From NCBI GenBank assembly GCA_900474095.1, contig UCOA01000122.1, positions 1 to 47,682 on the forward strand: a DNA stretch of 47,682 bases. The letters run 5' to 3'. Shown here piece after piece: positions 8,750 through 17,620 of the stretch. The translations under genes were made by a program, and so were the position numbers. The notes under the pieces are model-generated. The model ran no database searches and was not told the origin of the DNA. It saw nothing but the letters and a program-made list of their open reading frames with translations. This stretch comes from Hyphomicrobiales bacterium. GTDB taxonomy: Bacteria > Pseudomonadota > Alphaproteobacteria > Rhizobiales > Rhizobiaceae. Position 1 is the first letter of the stretch. The number at the start of each line of letters is the position of its first letter.

Positions 8750-8879
8750 AGGCCTGTTTGATCCGCTGCCAGCGGATGACCGCCGGCGCCTTCTCCTGAA
8801 ATGTCGCAATCCCAAGCGAGGGGTTCTCGGTGGAACGTTCCGTTCACTCAGCAGCCGACGTGCGAGGCAGCAACGTTTC

Positions 8880-10034
8880 TCAAACGATGCGGATGCGGCG
8901 CGTCACCTGGCCATTGCTTTCCCAGTATGTGTGCTTTTTGGCGATCAAGGGATCGTCCATCGCCGGTTGAATTTGCCCTGCGGTACTGATCGCGCGCGAG
9001 GTCACCGTGTGTTCTCCAGGCGAGGGATTTGGCCAATCCAGTGACCAAATCTTCCAGGCGTATTCGGCCTCCTCGCTGTGATCGATGACTGCCGGCATCC
9101 AGGGCCCTTGATCGATTTTCAGTTCGACCCGGTCGATCGGTGCACCCCAGGCTGCGCCAACGATCCGGTGACCCGAGTCGTTGCGCGTGACCTTCGCGGG
9201 CGCGGATTTCAGCAAGGCCCGGCCGACCGAGGTCTCGGCCCACACGCTCTCGCCGTTGTGCTCTTCCTCCCGGATGGTGACATAGTCGCGGCCCATCAGC
9301 AGGCTCATGAAGCGGGTGTCGCGAACCTCGATGCCCTTCAGCCACTTGACGTTGGCGATCCCGTACCAGCCCGGAGTTATCAGCCGCAGCGGGAAACCGT
9401 TGGGAGCAGGCAGGGTCGCCCCGTTCATTTCGTAGCAGAGCAGATTGTCGGGGTTCATCGCGTCGGCGAGCGACATGCTGCGAGCGAAGTTCTGTTGCAT
9501 CTTGATGTCGCGAATCGTGACCTCGCCTTTGTCGGTGCCGAAGAAGACGACCTCGATGCCACTATCAAGGACCCCGGCTTCCTGGAGGATCGGGGCAAGC
9601 GGCGTGCCTGCCCAGCGGGCATTGCCGATGCCGCCGGTGAAGAAGGGGAAGCCGTGGTTGCCCGAGCATTCCACGGTGAAAACGACCTCCTGCCGCGGCC
9701 GCGCCTTGATGTCGGCGAGCGTCAACTTCAAGGGCGTCTTGACCAGCCCTCCGATGTCGAGGGACCATGACTTGTCGTCAATCGTCGGTCGATCGAAATG
9801 CGAGATGCTGAAGAACTTGTCGTTTGGGGTTATCCAGGCATCCAGATCCTCCCAGACAAGCTGGGTCTGAATCCCTACCGGATCGGGGCTTTCCGTCGGC
9901 TGATCGAGCCATGGAATGACTGTCTCGCCAAGCCGCGTCGGAAAAGCGTAGGCCAGCGACGAATAGAGACCCGCCATTCCGGCGAGAACCGCGCTTCCCT
10001 GAACGATGAATTCTCTGCGTTGAATGTCAGGCAT
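8880..10034 (-). CDS. Tat-exported sulfite oxidase family molybdoenzyme
   Basis: A 384-residue protein from the ATG at 10034, preceded by GGGAGGG. The N-terminus carries a twin-arginine signal (QRREFIVQGSAVLAGMAGL), so it is folded with its cofactor and sent to the periplasm. C123 in VFTVECSGNHG is the residue that binds molybdenum in this family. PNGFPLRLITPGWYGIANVKWL is the conserved cofactor-domain end, and the C-terminal part (VELKIDQGPWMPA, TVTSRAIS) is the Ig-like dimerisation domain. It resembles SorT/SorA-type sulfite dehydrogenases, which oxidise sulfite to sulfate. No cytochrome subunit gene is next to it, so the electron acceptor is unknown. Confidence 0.85.
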   Translation of the reverse strand: MPDIQRREFIVQGSAVLAGMAGLYSSLAYAFPTRLGETVIPWLDQPTESPDPVGIQTQLVWEDLDAWITPNDKFFSISHFDRPTIDDKSWSLDIGGLVKTPLKLTLADIKARPRQEVVFTVECSGNHGFPFFTGGIGNARWAGTPLAPILQEAGVLDSGIEVVFFGTDKGEVTIRDIKMQQNFARSMSLADAMNPDNLLCYEMNGATLPAPNGFPLRLITPGWYGIANVKWLKGIEVRDTRFMSLLMGRDYVTIREEEHNGESVWAETSVGRALLKSAPAKVTRNDSGHRIVGAAWGAPIDRVELKIDQGPWMPAVIDHSEEAEYAWKIWSLDWPNPSPGEHTVTSRAISTAGQIQPAMDDPLIAKKHTYWESNGQVTRRIRIV

Positions 10035-11103
10035 GTTTTTCCCTCCCAGATACTTCCGGAACGGGCTGCAACGCGCTTTCGGCCTTAGCCTAAGCACGGA
10101 AATGCGCACAATGTTTCCCCCACCCGGAATTGTTCGGAGCGAGGTCAAGCGTCAGCTGCGCATTCAAACATGCAGCGCCGGACGGTTTTCCAGTTTGCGT
10201 CTCCTATTTTCAAAATTGCGCCTTTGCAAAAGAAGAGTCCATAGCCGTCGATTCGCCGAGTTCGAGGTGAGCGTCGATATTCAGGATCGACTGCAAGGCT
10301 GCTATGGTCGAGACGCGCCCTCGCGTCATCACCAGCAAAGGTTCGGAAGTGGCGCGAAGGAGACGATCTCTCAGGTCGCCTCATGGCCCGAAGGCGCCCC
10401 ACATTCCGAGGTGTGAAAACGTGCGGAAGCTCTGTATATCAGCCCGGTAGCAGCCGACTATGTGACATAGCCGGTCGCGCTCGCTGCGGGCACACATCCC
10501 CGCAGGGCGACCATCCGCCAGCCCCGATTTTCATCGCTATGAATCGCCTCGCGCTTACGTCCGACCAAATCACCCGGAGAGGTGGCAGGGTGGTCGAATG
10601 CACCGCACTCGAAATGCGGCATTCCTGCAAGTTCCGGCTTGGATGGGTTATAGGAGATGCCGCGTTCCTCGAAGCTTGGCGTCGTTCGAAATGGAAGTCT
10701 CGATCGGCCAAATTGTCAGCCGATCACTGGTGGCGCGCAAATCGGACCTATGTCCCGATGTTCTCGTTCTGTGCTCCGGCAGTCGCATAATGTCTCCTCA
10801 GGAACCGCAGGTTTTGCGTTTTCAGCTGACCACTTACCCCGGAAGAGAAGATGGGTTGATCAGTCGGATGCCTTGACAGCATCGGAACGGCAGAACCAAC
10901 AGCAGATCGCCAGCCTCGTCAAGATCTCGATGCTGCGAACGGCATGTCAAAGCAAGAAATTGAGATGTGCGTTATTCAGACAGAAGCAGTAGCCACTGCC
11001 AAAAGCCGCTAAATCATTCATGGGTCAGCGGCAGGTCGTCGCCGTCTGCGTTTGGACTGGGAAAGACAGCGACGTTCGTGCGCCAGGCCGTAACGCACTC
11101 CAG
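10035..11103. other. Gene-poor region with a tRNA fragment
   Basis: More than 1 kb without a convincing protein gene. The open frames on both strands lack family resemblance. The only recognisable item is a broken tRNA-Ser gene at 10576-10637. The rest looks like accumulated junk next to former integration sites. Confidence 0.5.
10576..10637 (+). pseudogene. 5' part of a tRNA-Ser (CGA) gene
   Basis: The stretch begins GGAGAGGTGGCAGGGTGG, matching the acceptor and D-arm of bacterial tRNA-Ser. It continues with stem CCGCA, loop CTCGAAA (anticodon CGA) and stem TGCGG, a perfect anticodon arm. After the start of the variable arm the sequence departs: the GGTTCGAATCC T-arm and the 3' acceptor strand (CCTCTCC) are absent. 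It is therefore a truncated copy that cannot fold into a working tRNA. Such scraps are often left by integration or recombination at tRNA genes. Confidence 0.5.
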
Positions 11104-11469
11104 CTACTCAAGCCCATTCTTGTGCTGCGATTCCTGTATCATCACGTTAAGACGCCGTTGCAAAGCTGGCGGTTCAAACTCCATCCGAACGTTGCTAAGC
11201 GCGTAGCACATTGCGGGCGTGAACGGCATCCAGTGCCTTAAACGATCGAGCAAAGTATCGGACATCATGTTTTCAAGGGGGCCGACACCCAACTGACCAA
11301 GCGCCTTCTCGTGATCTGGTAATTGGGCTTGTGCGATGATGGCGAGGACCCGTTTTAATACGACGTCCGCCTCGCGCGCTGAATAATGGTTCGTTGACCA
11401 CCAGTACGTGCCTGGATCAGCGAGGTACGACCGCACATAGGCGTCTGCGTTGACGGGCTGCTGTTCCAT
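11104..11469 (-). CDS. DUF6869-like hypothetical protein
   Basis: A protein of about 121 residues if it starts at the ATG at 11469 (MEQQPVNADAYVRSYL). The frame is open up to 11790, but the upstream residues look like random, arginine-rich sequence. The block ADVVLKRVLAIIAQAQ followed by LGQLGVGPLENMM resembles the DUF6869 pattern, in which a helical repeat is followed by an AGPLE motif. The start has only a weak GGA upstream, so it could be a truncated gene whose N-terminus was lost. Soluble, function unknown. Confidence 0.45.
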   Translation of the reverse strand: MEQQPVNADAYVRSYLADPGTYWWSTNHYSAREADVVLKRVLAIIAQAQLPDHEKALGQLGVGPLENMMSDTLLDRLRHWMPFTPAMCYALSNVRMEFEPPALQRRLNVMIQESQHKNGLE

Positions 11470-11945
11470 TTCCGGCAGATCCGCCCATGAAATATCCAAT
11501 GCAATTTCTGACGGTGTGAAGGCAGTTTCCGACGAAGCGTCCAAGCGACGCCTTTTCGACAGCTGCTTTCGACGACGCGCCACAGTTGTGTCCCCCAAAC
11601 ACTGTCGCCAATGTCCCAACGTTTGTTCGGATTCTGCGACTAATTTTTGCAACACCCAAGCTTTGGCCCGAGCGAAAACCGCAGTCAATATCCCACATTT
11701 GTTCGGACCGACTGGGCCGCATAACGTGGTTGTGAACTGTAGGCGACGGGTCACCGGTTCTATTCCGTTCAAGGCGAGCAATGGAGGCATAGACCGCTAT
11801 TCGCCATTCGACCGCCGCAAAGGTTGGGCCACTTGGGCCGGCCTTTGCGAGCAGGTTCGTCAAAGATATTTCCGGTATAAACGAATGGCGAAATCCTTAT
11901 CACAAATTCTAAGGTTACCGCGGCAGTGTTGCCCGATACCAACGT
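11470..11945. other. Region without a supported gene
   Basis: Several frames are open on both strands, with proteins of odd composition and no recognisable domain. They overlap each other and none has a good start site. I see no repeat or RNA gene. Confidence 0.4.
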
Positions 11946-12395
11946 TTACCTTGGCAACGGGTGTTCGATAGATTGCTCCTGCTCACCAGGTGTGGGGAAC
12001 CGGGCAGCAAAGACTTCCTTGGCTGCGAACAAGCCATTAAGTGCCGCAGGAAAACCGGCGTAAACGGCCATCTGCATAATGGTTTCGGTAATTTCCTCCT
12101 TGGTTAGACCGACATTCAGGCCCGCTTCTATATGAACCTTCAGTTGCGGAGTAGCCGTTCCCATCGCAGTCAGCGCCGCGATAGTGGCGATCTCGCGGGC
12201 GCGCAGATCGAGGCCAGGGCGGCTGTAGATGTCGCCAAATGGAAACTCGAACACGTAGTTTGCGAAGTCGGGGGCGATGTCCACCAGAGCGGCTATGACA
12301 TTGTGGCCGGCCGCGCCGTCGATTTCAGCGAGCGCCCGCTTGCCGCGTTCCAGCCGGCTTTCGCCGGCGTTCGGGGATTGGTGCGTCATGGTCAT
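11946..12395 (-). CDS. Carboxymuconolactone decarboxylase family protein
   Basis: A 149-residue protein from the ATG at 12395, preceded by AGAGGAAAA. It is a small all-helical protein of the AhpD/CMD type: LDLRAREIATIAALTAMGTATPQLKVHIEAGLNVGL, then TKEEITETIMQMAVYAGFPAALNGL. The second cysteine-containing CxxC of true AhpD peroxidases is not visible, so it belongs with the CMD-like branch rather than the peroxidase branch. Its start overlaps the end of the MerR gene by 71 bases, so the two are surely co-transcribed. In other bacteria such MerR/CMD pairs respond to aldehydes or oxidised compounds; the substrate here is inferred only. Confidence 0.8.
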   Translation of the reverse strand: MTMTHQSPNAGESRLERGKRALAEIDGAAGHNVIAALVDIAPDFANYVFEFPFGDIYSRPGLDLRAREIATIAALTAMGTATPQLKVHIEAGLNVGLTKEEITETIMQMAVYAGFPAALNGLFAAKEVFAARFPTPGEQEQSIEHPLPR

Positions 12396-12753
12396 TTTTC
12401 CTCTGTTCCTTGCCGACATATCCGGCAATCTTGGTGTCGAGGACGAGAAGGCAGGCTTGCAGTTCGGCCACATGGGCACGGACACGCTCACGGTGCTGTT
12501 CAAGCAACGCGCTGCGCTCCGATTCCGTGCCGACGCCGCGCTCCCGTAGAGCTGCGTAGTGCAGCATTTCCCGAATAGGCATCCCGGTTGATTTGAGACG
12601 GTCGAGAAATTCTATCCAGATCAGGATTGACGCGTCGTAATCACGTTGGCCCGATTGGTCTCTGCCGGCATGAGGAAGCAACCCGATCCGCTCATAATAG
12701 CGGATGGTGTAGGCTGACAGTCCCGAACGCTTTGCCAGTTCGCCAATCTTCAT
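12325..12753 (-). CDS. MerR family transcriptional regulator
   Basis: A 142-residue protein. Residues 1-70 are a MerR winged helix (MKIGELAKRSGLSAYTIRYY, then ERIGLLPHAGR), followed by a dimerisation helix (ALLEQHRERVRAHVAELQAC). It contains a single cysteine near the end of that helix and no metal-binding cysteine cluster, so it is likely of the aldehyde/redox type (AdhR or NmlR-like) rather than a metal sensor. The ATG at 12753 has GAAGGGC upstream. It is first in an operon with the CMD-like gene and has a characteristic MerR promoter directly upstream (12784-12814), which implies autoregulation. Confidence 0.85.
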   Translation of the reverse strand: MKIGELAKRSGLSAYTIRYYERIGLLPHAGRDQSGQRDYDASILIWIEFLDRLKSTGMPIREMLHYAALRERGVGTESERSALLEQHRERVRAHVAELQACLLVLDTKIAGYVGKEQRKNDHDAPIPERRRKPAGTRQAGAR

Positions 12754-12783
12754 AAATGCCCTTCTTTCGTCACGACGTACGGG

Positions 12784-12814
12784 ACGCTACCGGTTAGAGC
12801 GCACTCTAAGTCAA
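12784..12814 (-). promoter_or_regulatory. MerR-type promoter with a 19-bp spacer and operator
   Basis: On the minus strand: -35 box TTGACT (12814-12809), a 19-base spacer, then -10 box TAGCGT (12789-12784). The spacer starts within the inverted repeat TTAGAGTGCGCTCTAA (12809-12794). An overlong 19-bp spacer with a dyad inside it is the classic target of MerR-family activators, which twist the DNA to bring the boxes into line. It drives the MerR/CMD operon about 30 bases downstream. Confidence 0.7.
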
Positions 12815-13149
12815 GCCACTAAAAGCGGATTACGCAAAAATTCGCGAAACCGGCATTGTTTCCCGACTTTTGCGAGGGTCGCAAAGTCCGTTTCTGGGCG
12901 CCAAACGGAAGCGAACGGCGTTCGCGTTTGGGGCTCGCAGGATCGCATAATATCTCGTGCGGAACCTCGGCAGCCCCACCGCGATATAAGGAGCGTCCAG
13001 CTTCAGTTGGCACGGCCCCCTTAAGACGAAGAAGTAAATCGGAGTTTGAAACGAGAACGGGCGACGTTCGCGCGACTGATAGTAGCAAACTGGATCAAAG
13101 CCAAGCGACAGACGGCAAGTCGGAAGCCACGTGTATGAGTCATTCTCGC
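12815..13149. other. Region without a supported gene
   Basis: Overlapping frames on both strands have no family resemblance. Nothing else recognised. Confidence 0.4.
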
Positions 13150-13368
13150 TTATTGCTGGGGATCGGTTGTTTGAATGGGACGCTTGAAGCAAACAGGATC
13201 ACCTTCTCCCACGGGTAAACAGGTCCACTCAGGTCCAAAACCATGATTGGCCTTTTCCGCCAATCTGGGATGAAATGTTCCCATATATAAAAGTCCGACA
13301 ATCAGAGCAATGATTAAGAGTATCGCAAATATATCACGGCGCGTTATCAGATGACGCCAGTACATCAT
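13150..13368 (-). CDS. Small single-pass membrane protein
   Basis: About 72 residues from the ATG at 13368, with CGAGGG nine bases upstream (a GTG at 13374 is the alternative). It has a positively charged start (MMYWRHLITRRD), one hydrophobic helix (IFAILLIIALIVGLLYMG), then a short outside tail with two cysteines in WTCLPVGEGDPVCF. Similar short proteins with a cysteine pair in a GEPVC-like setting occur widely in Rhizobiales. The two cysteines may form a disulfide in the periplasm. Function is unknown. Confidence 0.5.
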   Translation of the reverse strand: MMYWRHLITRRDIFAILLIIALIVGLLYMGTFHPRLAEKANHGFGPEWTCLPVGEGDPVCFKRPIQTTDPQQ

Positions 13369-13374
13369 TTTCAC

Positions 13375-13914
13375 TAACCCTCGTTATTGTTGGTAGCGAC
13401 GAAGCCAAAATCGATGAACGGCAAGCGCAAAACTGGCCAATGTGAAATCGGTAATCCCCCCATTCTTAACGGGGCTAACAGTAGAATTCACTCCGATCCT
13501 ATCCGTTTTCTTGCGCCTAGGTGAATGCGGCCGCCATCTTGCGTGACTCTATCCAAGTTTACAGCCGAGGGGGATGCCGTTGGGTTTTTTTTGGACAGTC
13601 TCAGTAGCCGACAAAGAGCGCTTTCTCGCTGCGGCTATCGGGCTCATGGCGTTGCTGCCGCCGGGCATGCTGCGGTTTATGCCACGTGGCCATTCTGCCA
13701 TTCTGGGATGCGCTGCGCTACGCCCAAGGCTCAGGCCACCATGCGGGGGCGCGAACGCAGCCGTAGTCGACCTTCTTCGTGCGGCCCTCGTCCATTCACT
13801 CGAGGCGCTGCGCTCCGCGACAGACCCTGAGCCGACCTTCAATAATTCGGCGGAACGGATGCCAGTTGGAAACGTTTAGCCGGAACTGACCCCAATTTCA
13901 GTGCTGCCTGCCAA
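13375..13914. other. Region without a supported gene
   Basis: A 540-base stretch. Frames are open on both strands from 13525 to 13879 but are arginine/serine-rich and resemble no protein I know. It leads into the Tn3 transposase fragment and is probably debris from that transposon. Confidence 0.4.
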
Positions 13915-14250
13915 GGACAGCAGCCCACAAAAAAGCTCGCAACTACAGCACGCGCCGTTGCCCGACGCCGAGCAGAAGCGGCATTGTTGGCGGGCTTCCC
14001 CGAAGTGCGTTTGGTCGATCTCGACGATCTTCTCTCGGTCGATCCGGAGATTGAGCACACTCGTTTTCATTGGATTCGGTCTGTCCGCTCCTTGGAGATC
14101 GATCCCCAACTTCAGAATCGGATTCATCCGGAACGCTGGAACCAGATGGTTCGCGAAGGAGACGTTACGCCGGCTTGGCTTGTCGCCGATTTCAATGTCG
14201 CGCGCCGTCGGGCGACTATCGTCGCCCAGCTCATCAAGCTCTCCACGATT
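13915..14250 (+). mobile_element. Tn3-family transposase fragment with internal deletion
   Basis: In frame, the translation contains ATTARAVARRRAEAALLAGF, then VRLVDLDDLLSVDPEIEHTRFHW, then without a gap LEIDPQLQNRIHPERWNQM and WLVADFNVARRRATIVAQLIKL. These blocks match the N-terminal half of Tn3-family transposases, where about 30 residues usually separate the FHW block from LEIDP; that linker is missing here. No start codon and no catalytic domain remain. The homology ends at about 14250, where it meets the truncated regulator on the opposite strand. Confidence 0.6.
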
Positions 14251-14306
14251 GACAGCCTGCCGTCGCTTTGAAGTTCCGTCAGAATACGTTGATCGATGCG
14301 ATCCAT
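14241..14306 (-). pseudogene. N-terminal scrap of an AsnC/Lrp family regulator
   Basis: The minus-strand frame starts MDRIDQRILTELQSDGRLSI, the standard opening of Lrp/AsnC regulators. It then runs into the reverse side of the Tn3 fragment, so only about 22 residues remain and the DNA-binding helix is lost. It faces away from the MFS gene at 14461, which it once probably regulated. Confidence 0.6.
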
Positions 14307-14460
14307 GAATACGGCCCCCGTTTGGTTTTAATTCCTGCCATTCGGCCAATTGGCAGATCAAATGGCCTTAAAATCCTGAAATTTAGAGCCACTTCCGAGG
14401 CAATCTGTCTCATACTCCAGGTTGTTATGACTAGTCAACACGTCCATAGGAGGAGCAACA

Positions 14461-15787
14461 TGTCATCTATTGCTGATACCGCTGTCGTGTCGGAGGAGGC
14501 CCCGGCGGCGTTCAAACGACGTTTCATGAGGAGAATGATCGCCGTTCTTACCGGCGGGATGCTGCTCGACGGCTACATCCTTGGGGTCATCGGCCCGGTG
14601 ACGGATGTGATGAAGGCAGATATGGCATGTCGACGCTCGACATGGGCCTGGCCGCATCGGCAGCGCTGTTCGGGATCTTGATCGGCTCGCCGCTGGGCGG
14701 GTGGGCCGGCGACAAGTTCGGCCGTAAACCGCTGTTCATGATCGACATGGGGCTGTTCGTGGTCGCGTCAGCGATGCAGTTCTTCATCACCTCGGTGGAA
14801 ATGCTGATCGCAGTGCGGCTATTGATGGGCGTCGCGATCGGCGCAGAGTACTCCGTCGGCTGGCCGCTGATGTCGGAGTTCGCGCCCGCCCGGCTGCGGG
14901 GACGTCTGATGGGCGTCACGATCCTCGCCTGGTACGGGGGATTCATGATGGGTTACACGGCGGGTTACGTCCTGAACCTGCCGGAGCCGATGCCGTGGCG
15001 GGTCATCATCGGAACGAGCACGCTAATCGCGGTCGTCTTGTTCGTCGCCCGGCTCGGCCTGCCCGAGTCGCCGCGCTGGTTGTGGAGTAAGGGCCGCAAG
15101 GACGAGGCCCGCGCTGTCGCGCACAAGTATCTGGAGAGTGCCGAGGACATGGCGGACATGGAGAAGACGGAGGTGCGCCAAGGCCGATTTGCTGACCTTT
15201 TTTCTCCGCAGTACTTGCGGATGACGATCTTCGTTTCGTGGTTCTGGTTCTGCAACGTGCTGCCGTATTTCGCCATCGCAACCTTCGCCGACAGCGTGCT
15301 GGCGAAATACGGTCTCGCTGGGGGCGTGGGGTTGTCGATGGTGGCGGTTGCCGGGGTTGCCGTCACGGTGGCGTTGATCGACAAGGCCGGTCGCCGGCTG
15401 TTCACGGTCCCGCCGCAGTGGATCACCATGGTCGTCTTCCTGGTCATCGGCCTGTGGTCGGATGCGCCTTCGGCCGTCGTGCTGGGTCTCTTCCTTGTCT
15501 TCTCGTTCTTGAATGCGATGAATGGGACGCTGACGAGTATCTACCCCGGGGAGGTCTTTCCGACCGAGGTCCGTGGTGTCGGCACCGGTTTCGCCGCAGC
15601 CGTCAGCCGGGTCGGCGCCGGTATGGGCACGTTCCTGTTGCCGATAGGGGTAGAGCAATTCGGTGTTTCGGCGGCGATGCTTGTCGCGGCGGTCGTGGTC
15701 TTCAGCGGTGCCTTGGTGTCACAGTTGTGGGCTCCGGAAACGAAGGGGAAGAGCCTTAGCGAGACGGCCGCCGGGTATTCGCACTAA
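14461..15787 (+). pseudogene. MFS transporter (sugar/aromatic acid porter type), single-base frameshift
   Basis: The ATG at 14461 has AGGAGGAGCAAC upstream and gives MSSIADTAVVSEEAPAAFKR, then GGMLLDGYILGVIGPVTDVMKADMA. Around 14625 one base is missing: restoring it joins the first frame to MSTLDMGLAASAALFGILIG, after which the second frame is open to 15787. The rest is a full MFS porter, with GGWAGDKFGRKPL, RLLMGVAIGAEYSVGWPLMSE, PESPRWLW and PTEVRGVGTGFAAAVSR, motifs of sugar or aromatic-acid symporters. Total length would be about 441 residues. Unless the missing base is a sequencing error, the gene is dead or makes only a 12-helix protein lacking its first helix from 14627. Its regulator upstream is also broken. 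Confidence 0.75.
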
Positions 15788-16358
15788 CGGTAGCCGGCTC
15801 TGCCGGCAGAAGTAATGCAGAGCTAGGTGGAGTGGCTGCGGGATGCCCGCCGGCACCGCGACCACTCCACCAGGTCGGCTCGGGCGCGTGCGTAGCTCGG
15901 GCAGGCCAGGCGGCGCGTGACGCGCACCCTGACTCCTCAGCTATTTCAAGAGAAAGCATAACCTGTCCGTGAGCGGATGCGTTGGTGTCTTTCTCAATCT
16001 CATCACCATCAAGGCAAGTATGGGCTGTTCGCTGAAAGAACTTTACCCCTGGGGAACAGCAATGACCGTTGATGCTTGGACGAAAATACGGAAACTGCAT
16101 GATGCCATAACGATACACGCCTTGTGATCGCGTAATAGCCGTTTTGGAACCGCGCAGGCCAAGTATGCTGCCTCTTTCAGACAACGCGCTTTTTGCCCAG
16201 CTTATCGTTTATTAGAAGTGGAAAACGATCTTTTCGCGCGCTTGCCATCTCATCTCACCCTGCGCATGCTGGGGAAACGGGCCGGCGAGCCTCCAAATAA
16301 GGATGAGCAAGGGCAGGGTACGACCACCGTCAACAGAACGCCGCCAGAGCATCCATGA
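15788..16358. other. Region without a supported gene
   Basis: It begins with a small GCCGGC-TCT-GCCGGC hairpin after the MFS gene. The remaining frames resemble no protein. No RNA gene recognised. Confidence 0.4.
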
Positions 16359-16520
16359 CTATTGAGGCGGGGTTCTTATCACCGGCAGAATTAGCTGGCC
16401 ACCCATTGGCTTCAACTCTGGCTCGATTGGTTCAAACATTGCCAAACTCAGTACGATCACTATAAGGCCGCACAATAGAGCCAAGAATACAACTCCCGCG
16501 GTGTCTGTCCATTTGCCCAT
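16359..16520 (-). CDS. Possible 53-residue single-pass membrane protein
   Basis: The minus-strand frame from the ATG at 16520 reads MGKWTDTAGVVFLALLCGLI, has one hydrophobic helix through about residue 29, then a proline-rich tail (FEPIEPELKPMGG) to the TAG at 16359. The composition looks like a real membrane peptide, but there is no clear ribosome binding site upstream. I do not recognise the family. Confidence 0.35.
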   Translation of the reverse strand: MGKWTDTAGVVFLALLCGLIVIVLSLAMFEPIEPELKPMGGQLILPVIRTPPQ

Positions 16521-16719
16521 ACAAAAGATTGTGATGAGACAATAAGAAAAATTTGAGGCAGCCCACCTCGTTGGTCAGCAGCATAGTGCGCTTTTGCCGC
16601 AGTTCCGTATCAGTGATCGTGCTGGTCGCCTCAACGCCAAACTCGGCCGCGTGGTGGTGTCGATGTTTTCGGTAATGGATCGGAATCCGAGGCCCTTGCT
16701 CTCCAGTCGGGTAGTGATT

Positions 16720-17017
16720 TCGATCAGGCCCTTGCAAAAACCGACCTGCTCATTCTCGATGACTGGGGGCCAGAGAAGCTCAGCGACGAGCAGCGGCGCG
16801 ACCTCCTGGAGATCGTTGAGGACCGCTATAAGAAACGATCCACCATTGTAACCAGCCAGGTGCCCGTCGAGCAGCACTGGCACGACATGACCGGCAACCA
16901 ACGATCGCCGACGCCATCCTTGACCGGCTCGTCCACAATGCCTACCGCATCGAGCCGACTGGCGAGAGCATGCGAAAGCAACGTTCCGTGACCGCTGCTG
17001 AAACAACCCAGACTTGA
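16720..17017 (+). mobile_element. IS21-family istB (ATPase) C-terminal fragment
   Basis: From about 16724 one frame reads [18 protein letters not shown], then [20 protein letters not shown] and [13 protein letters not shown]. This is the Walker B and downstream part of the IstB transposition helper of IS21 elements. Near 16895 the frame shifts; a second frame then continues with an [20 protein letters not shown]-like end and stops at 17015. The N-terminal part and istA are missing. It marks the left border of the phenazine-type cluster. Confidence 0.7.
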
Positions 17018-17113
17018 CCACCAAGCGGCTTCAAGTCTTTCTTGGGAGCCGAATTGGAATCCCGCTTAAGGTAAGCGTGGCATCTTGTCCGCGGCACTGC
17101 TCCAGGGCAGTTA

Positions 17114-17593
17114 TCACAATGACGCGACGGCGGCGATGTCCGCAGCCGTCCAGCGGCATTTATGGCGTCCCTCATCGATTTTCGCGCCAAGCCCGCGGTA
17201 GAAGCCGATGGCAGGCTCATTCCAATGCAGGACGGACCATTCCATCCGCCCCAGCCTCTCATCGGAACATTTGCAGGCTAGGTGGGACAGCAGCGCACGG
17301 CCTATTCCCTTGCGGCGAAATTTTTCCGCGACGAACAGATCCTCCAGCCAGAGGCAGCTTTTCCCGAGGAAGATCGAATAATTATAGGACCAGATCGCGA
17401 AGCCGGCCGGTTCGCCATTCCATTCGGCCAACTCACAATAAGCCGACGGCCGCTGGGAGAAGAGCGAAGAGGCGATATCAGCCGGGGTCGCGACGACATC
17501 TTGGAGACACCCCTCGTAACGTGCGAGCTCTCGCGTGAGTTCGACGATCGTGCCGGCATCGTTCACCTCTGCCCGCCGTATTTCCAGCGACAT
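17114..17593 (-). CDS. GNAT family N-acetyltransferase
   Basis: A 159-residue acetyltransferase starting MSLEIRRAEVNDAGTIVELT. I chose the ATG at 17593 because AAAGG is 8 bases upstream; a second ATG at 17599 is possible. The acetyl-CoA site is LEDLFVAEKFRRKGIGRALL (the R-x-x-G-x-G/A loop), followed by EWSVLHWNEPAIGFYRGLGA, which is typical of diamine- or small-amine-acetylating GNATs. It likely transfers an acetyl group to an amine on a small molecule in the cytoplasm. The operator palindrome at 17621 lies 28 bases upstream, identical to the one in front of phzA/B, so it is probably co-regulated with the phenazine genes. A self-protection or tailoring role is inferred from that. Confidence 0.85.
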   Translation of the reverse strand: MSLEIRRAEVNDAGTIVELTRELARYEGCLQDVVATPADIASSLFSQRPSAYCELAEWNGEPAGFAIWSYNYSIFLGKSCLWLEDLFVAEKFRRKGIGRALLSHLACKCSDERLGRMEWSVLHWNEPAIGFYRGLGAKIDEGRHKCRWTAADIAAVASL

Positions 17594-17620
17594 CTTCATC
17601 TACCTTTCGACACTGTAAAA

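Noticed and set aside
11417-11863. Minus-strand open frame starting MTNLLAKAGPSGPTFAAVEW
   Set aside because: Overlaps other open frames on both strands, has an unusual composition and no recognisable family or start site.
13525-13879. Overlapping open frames on both strands
   Set aside because: Arginine- and serine-rich in all frames, as expected for noncoding GC-rich DNA.
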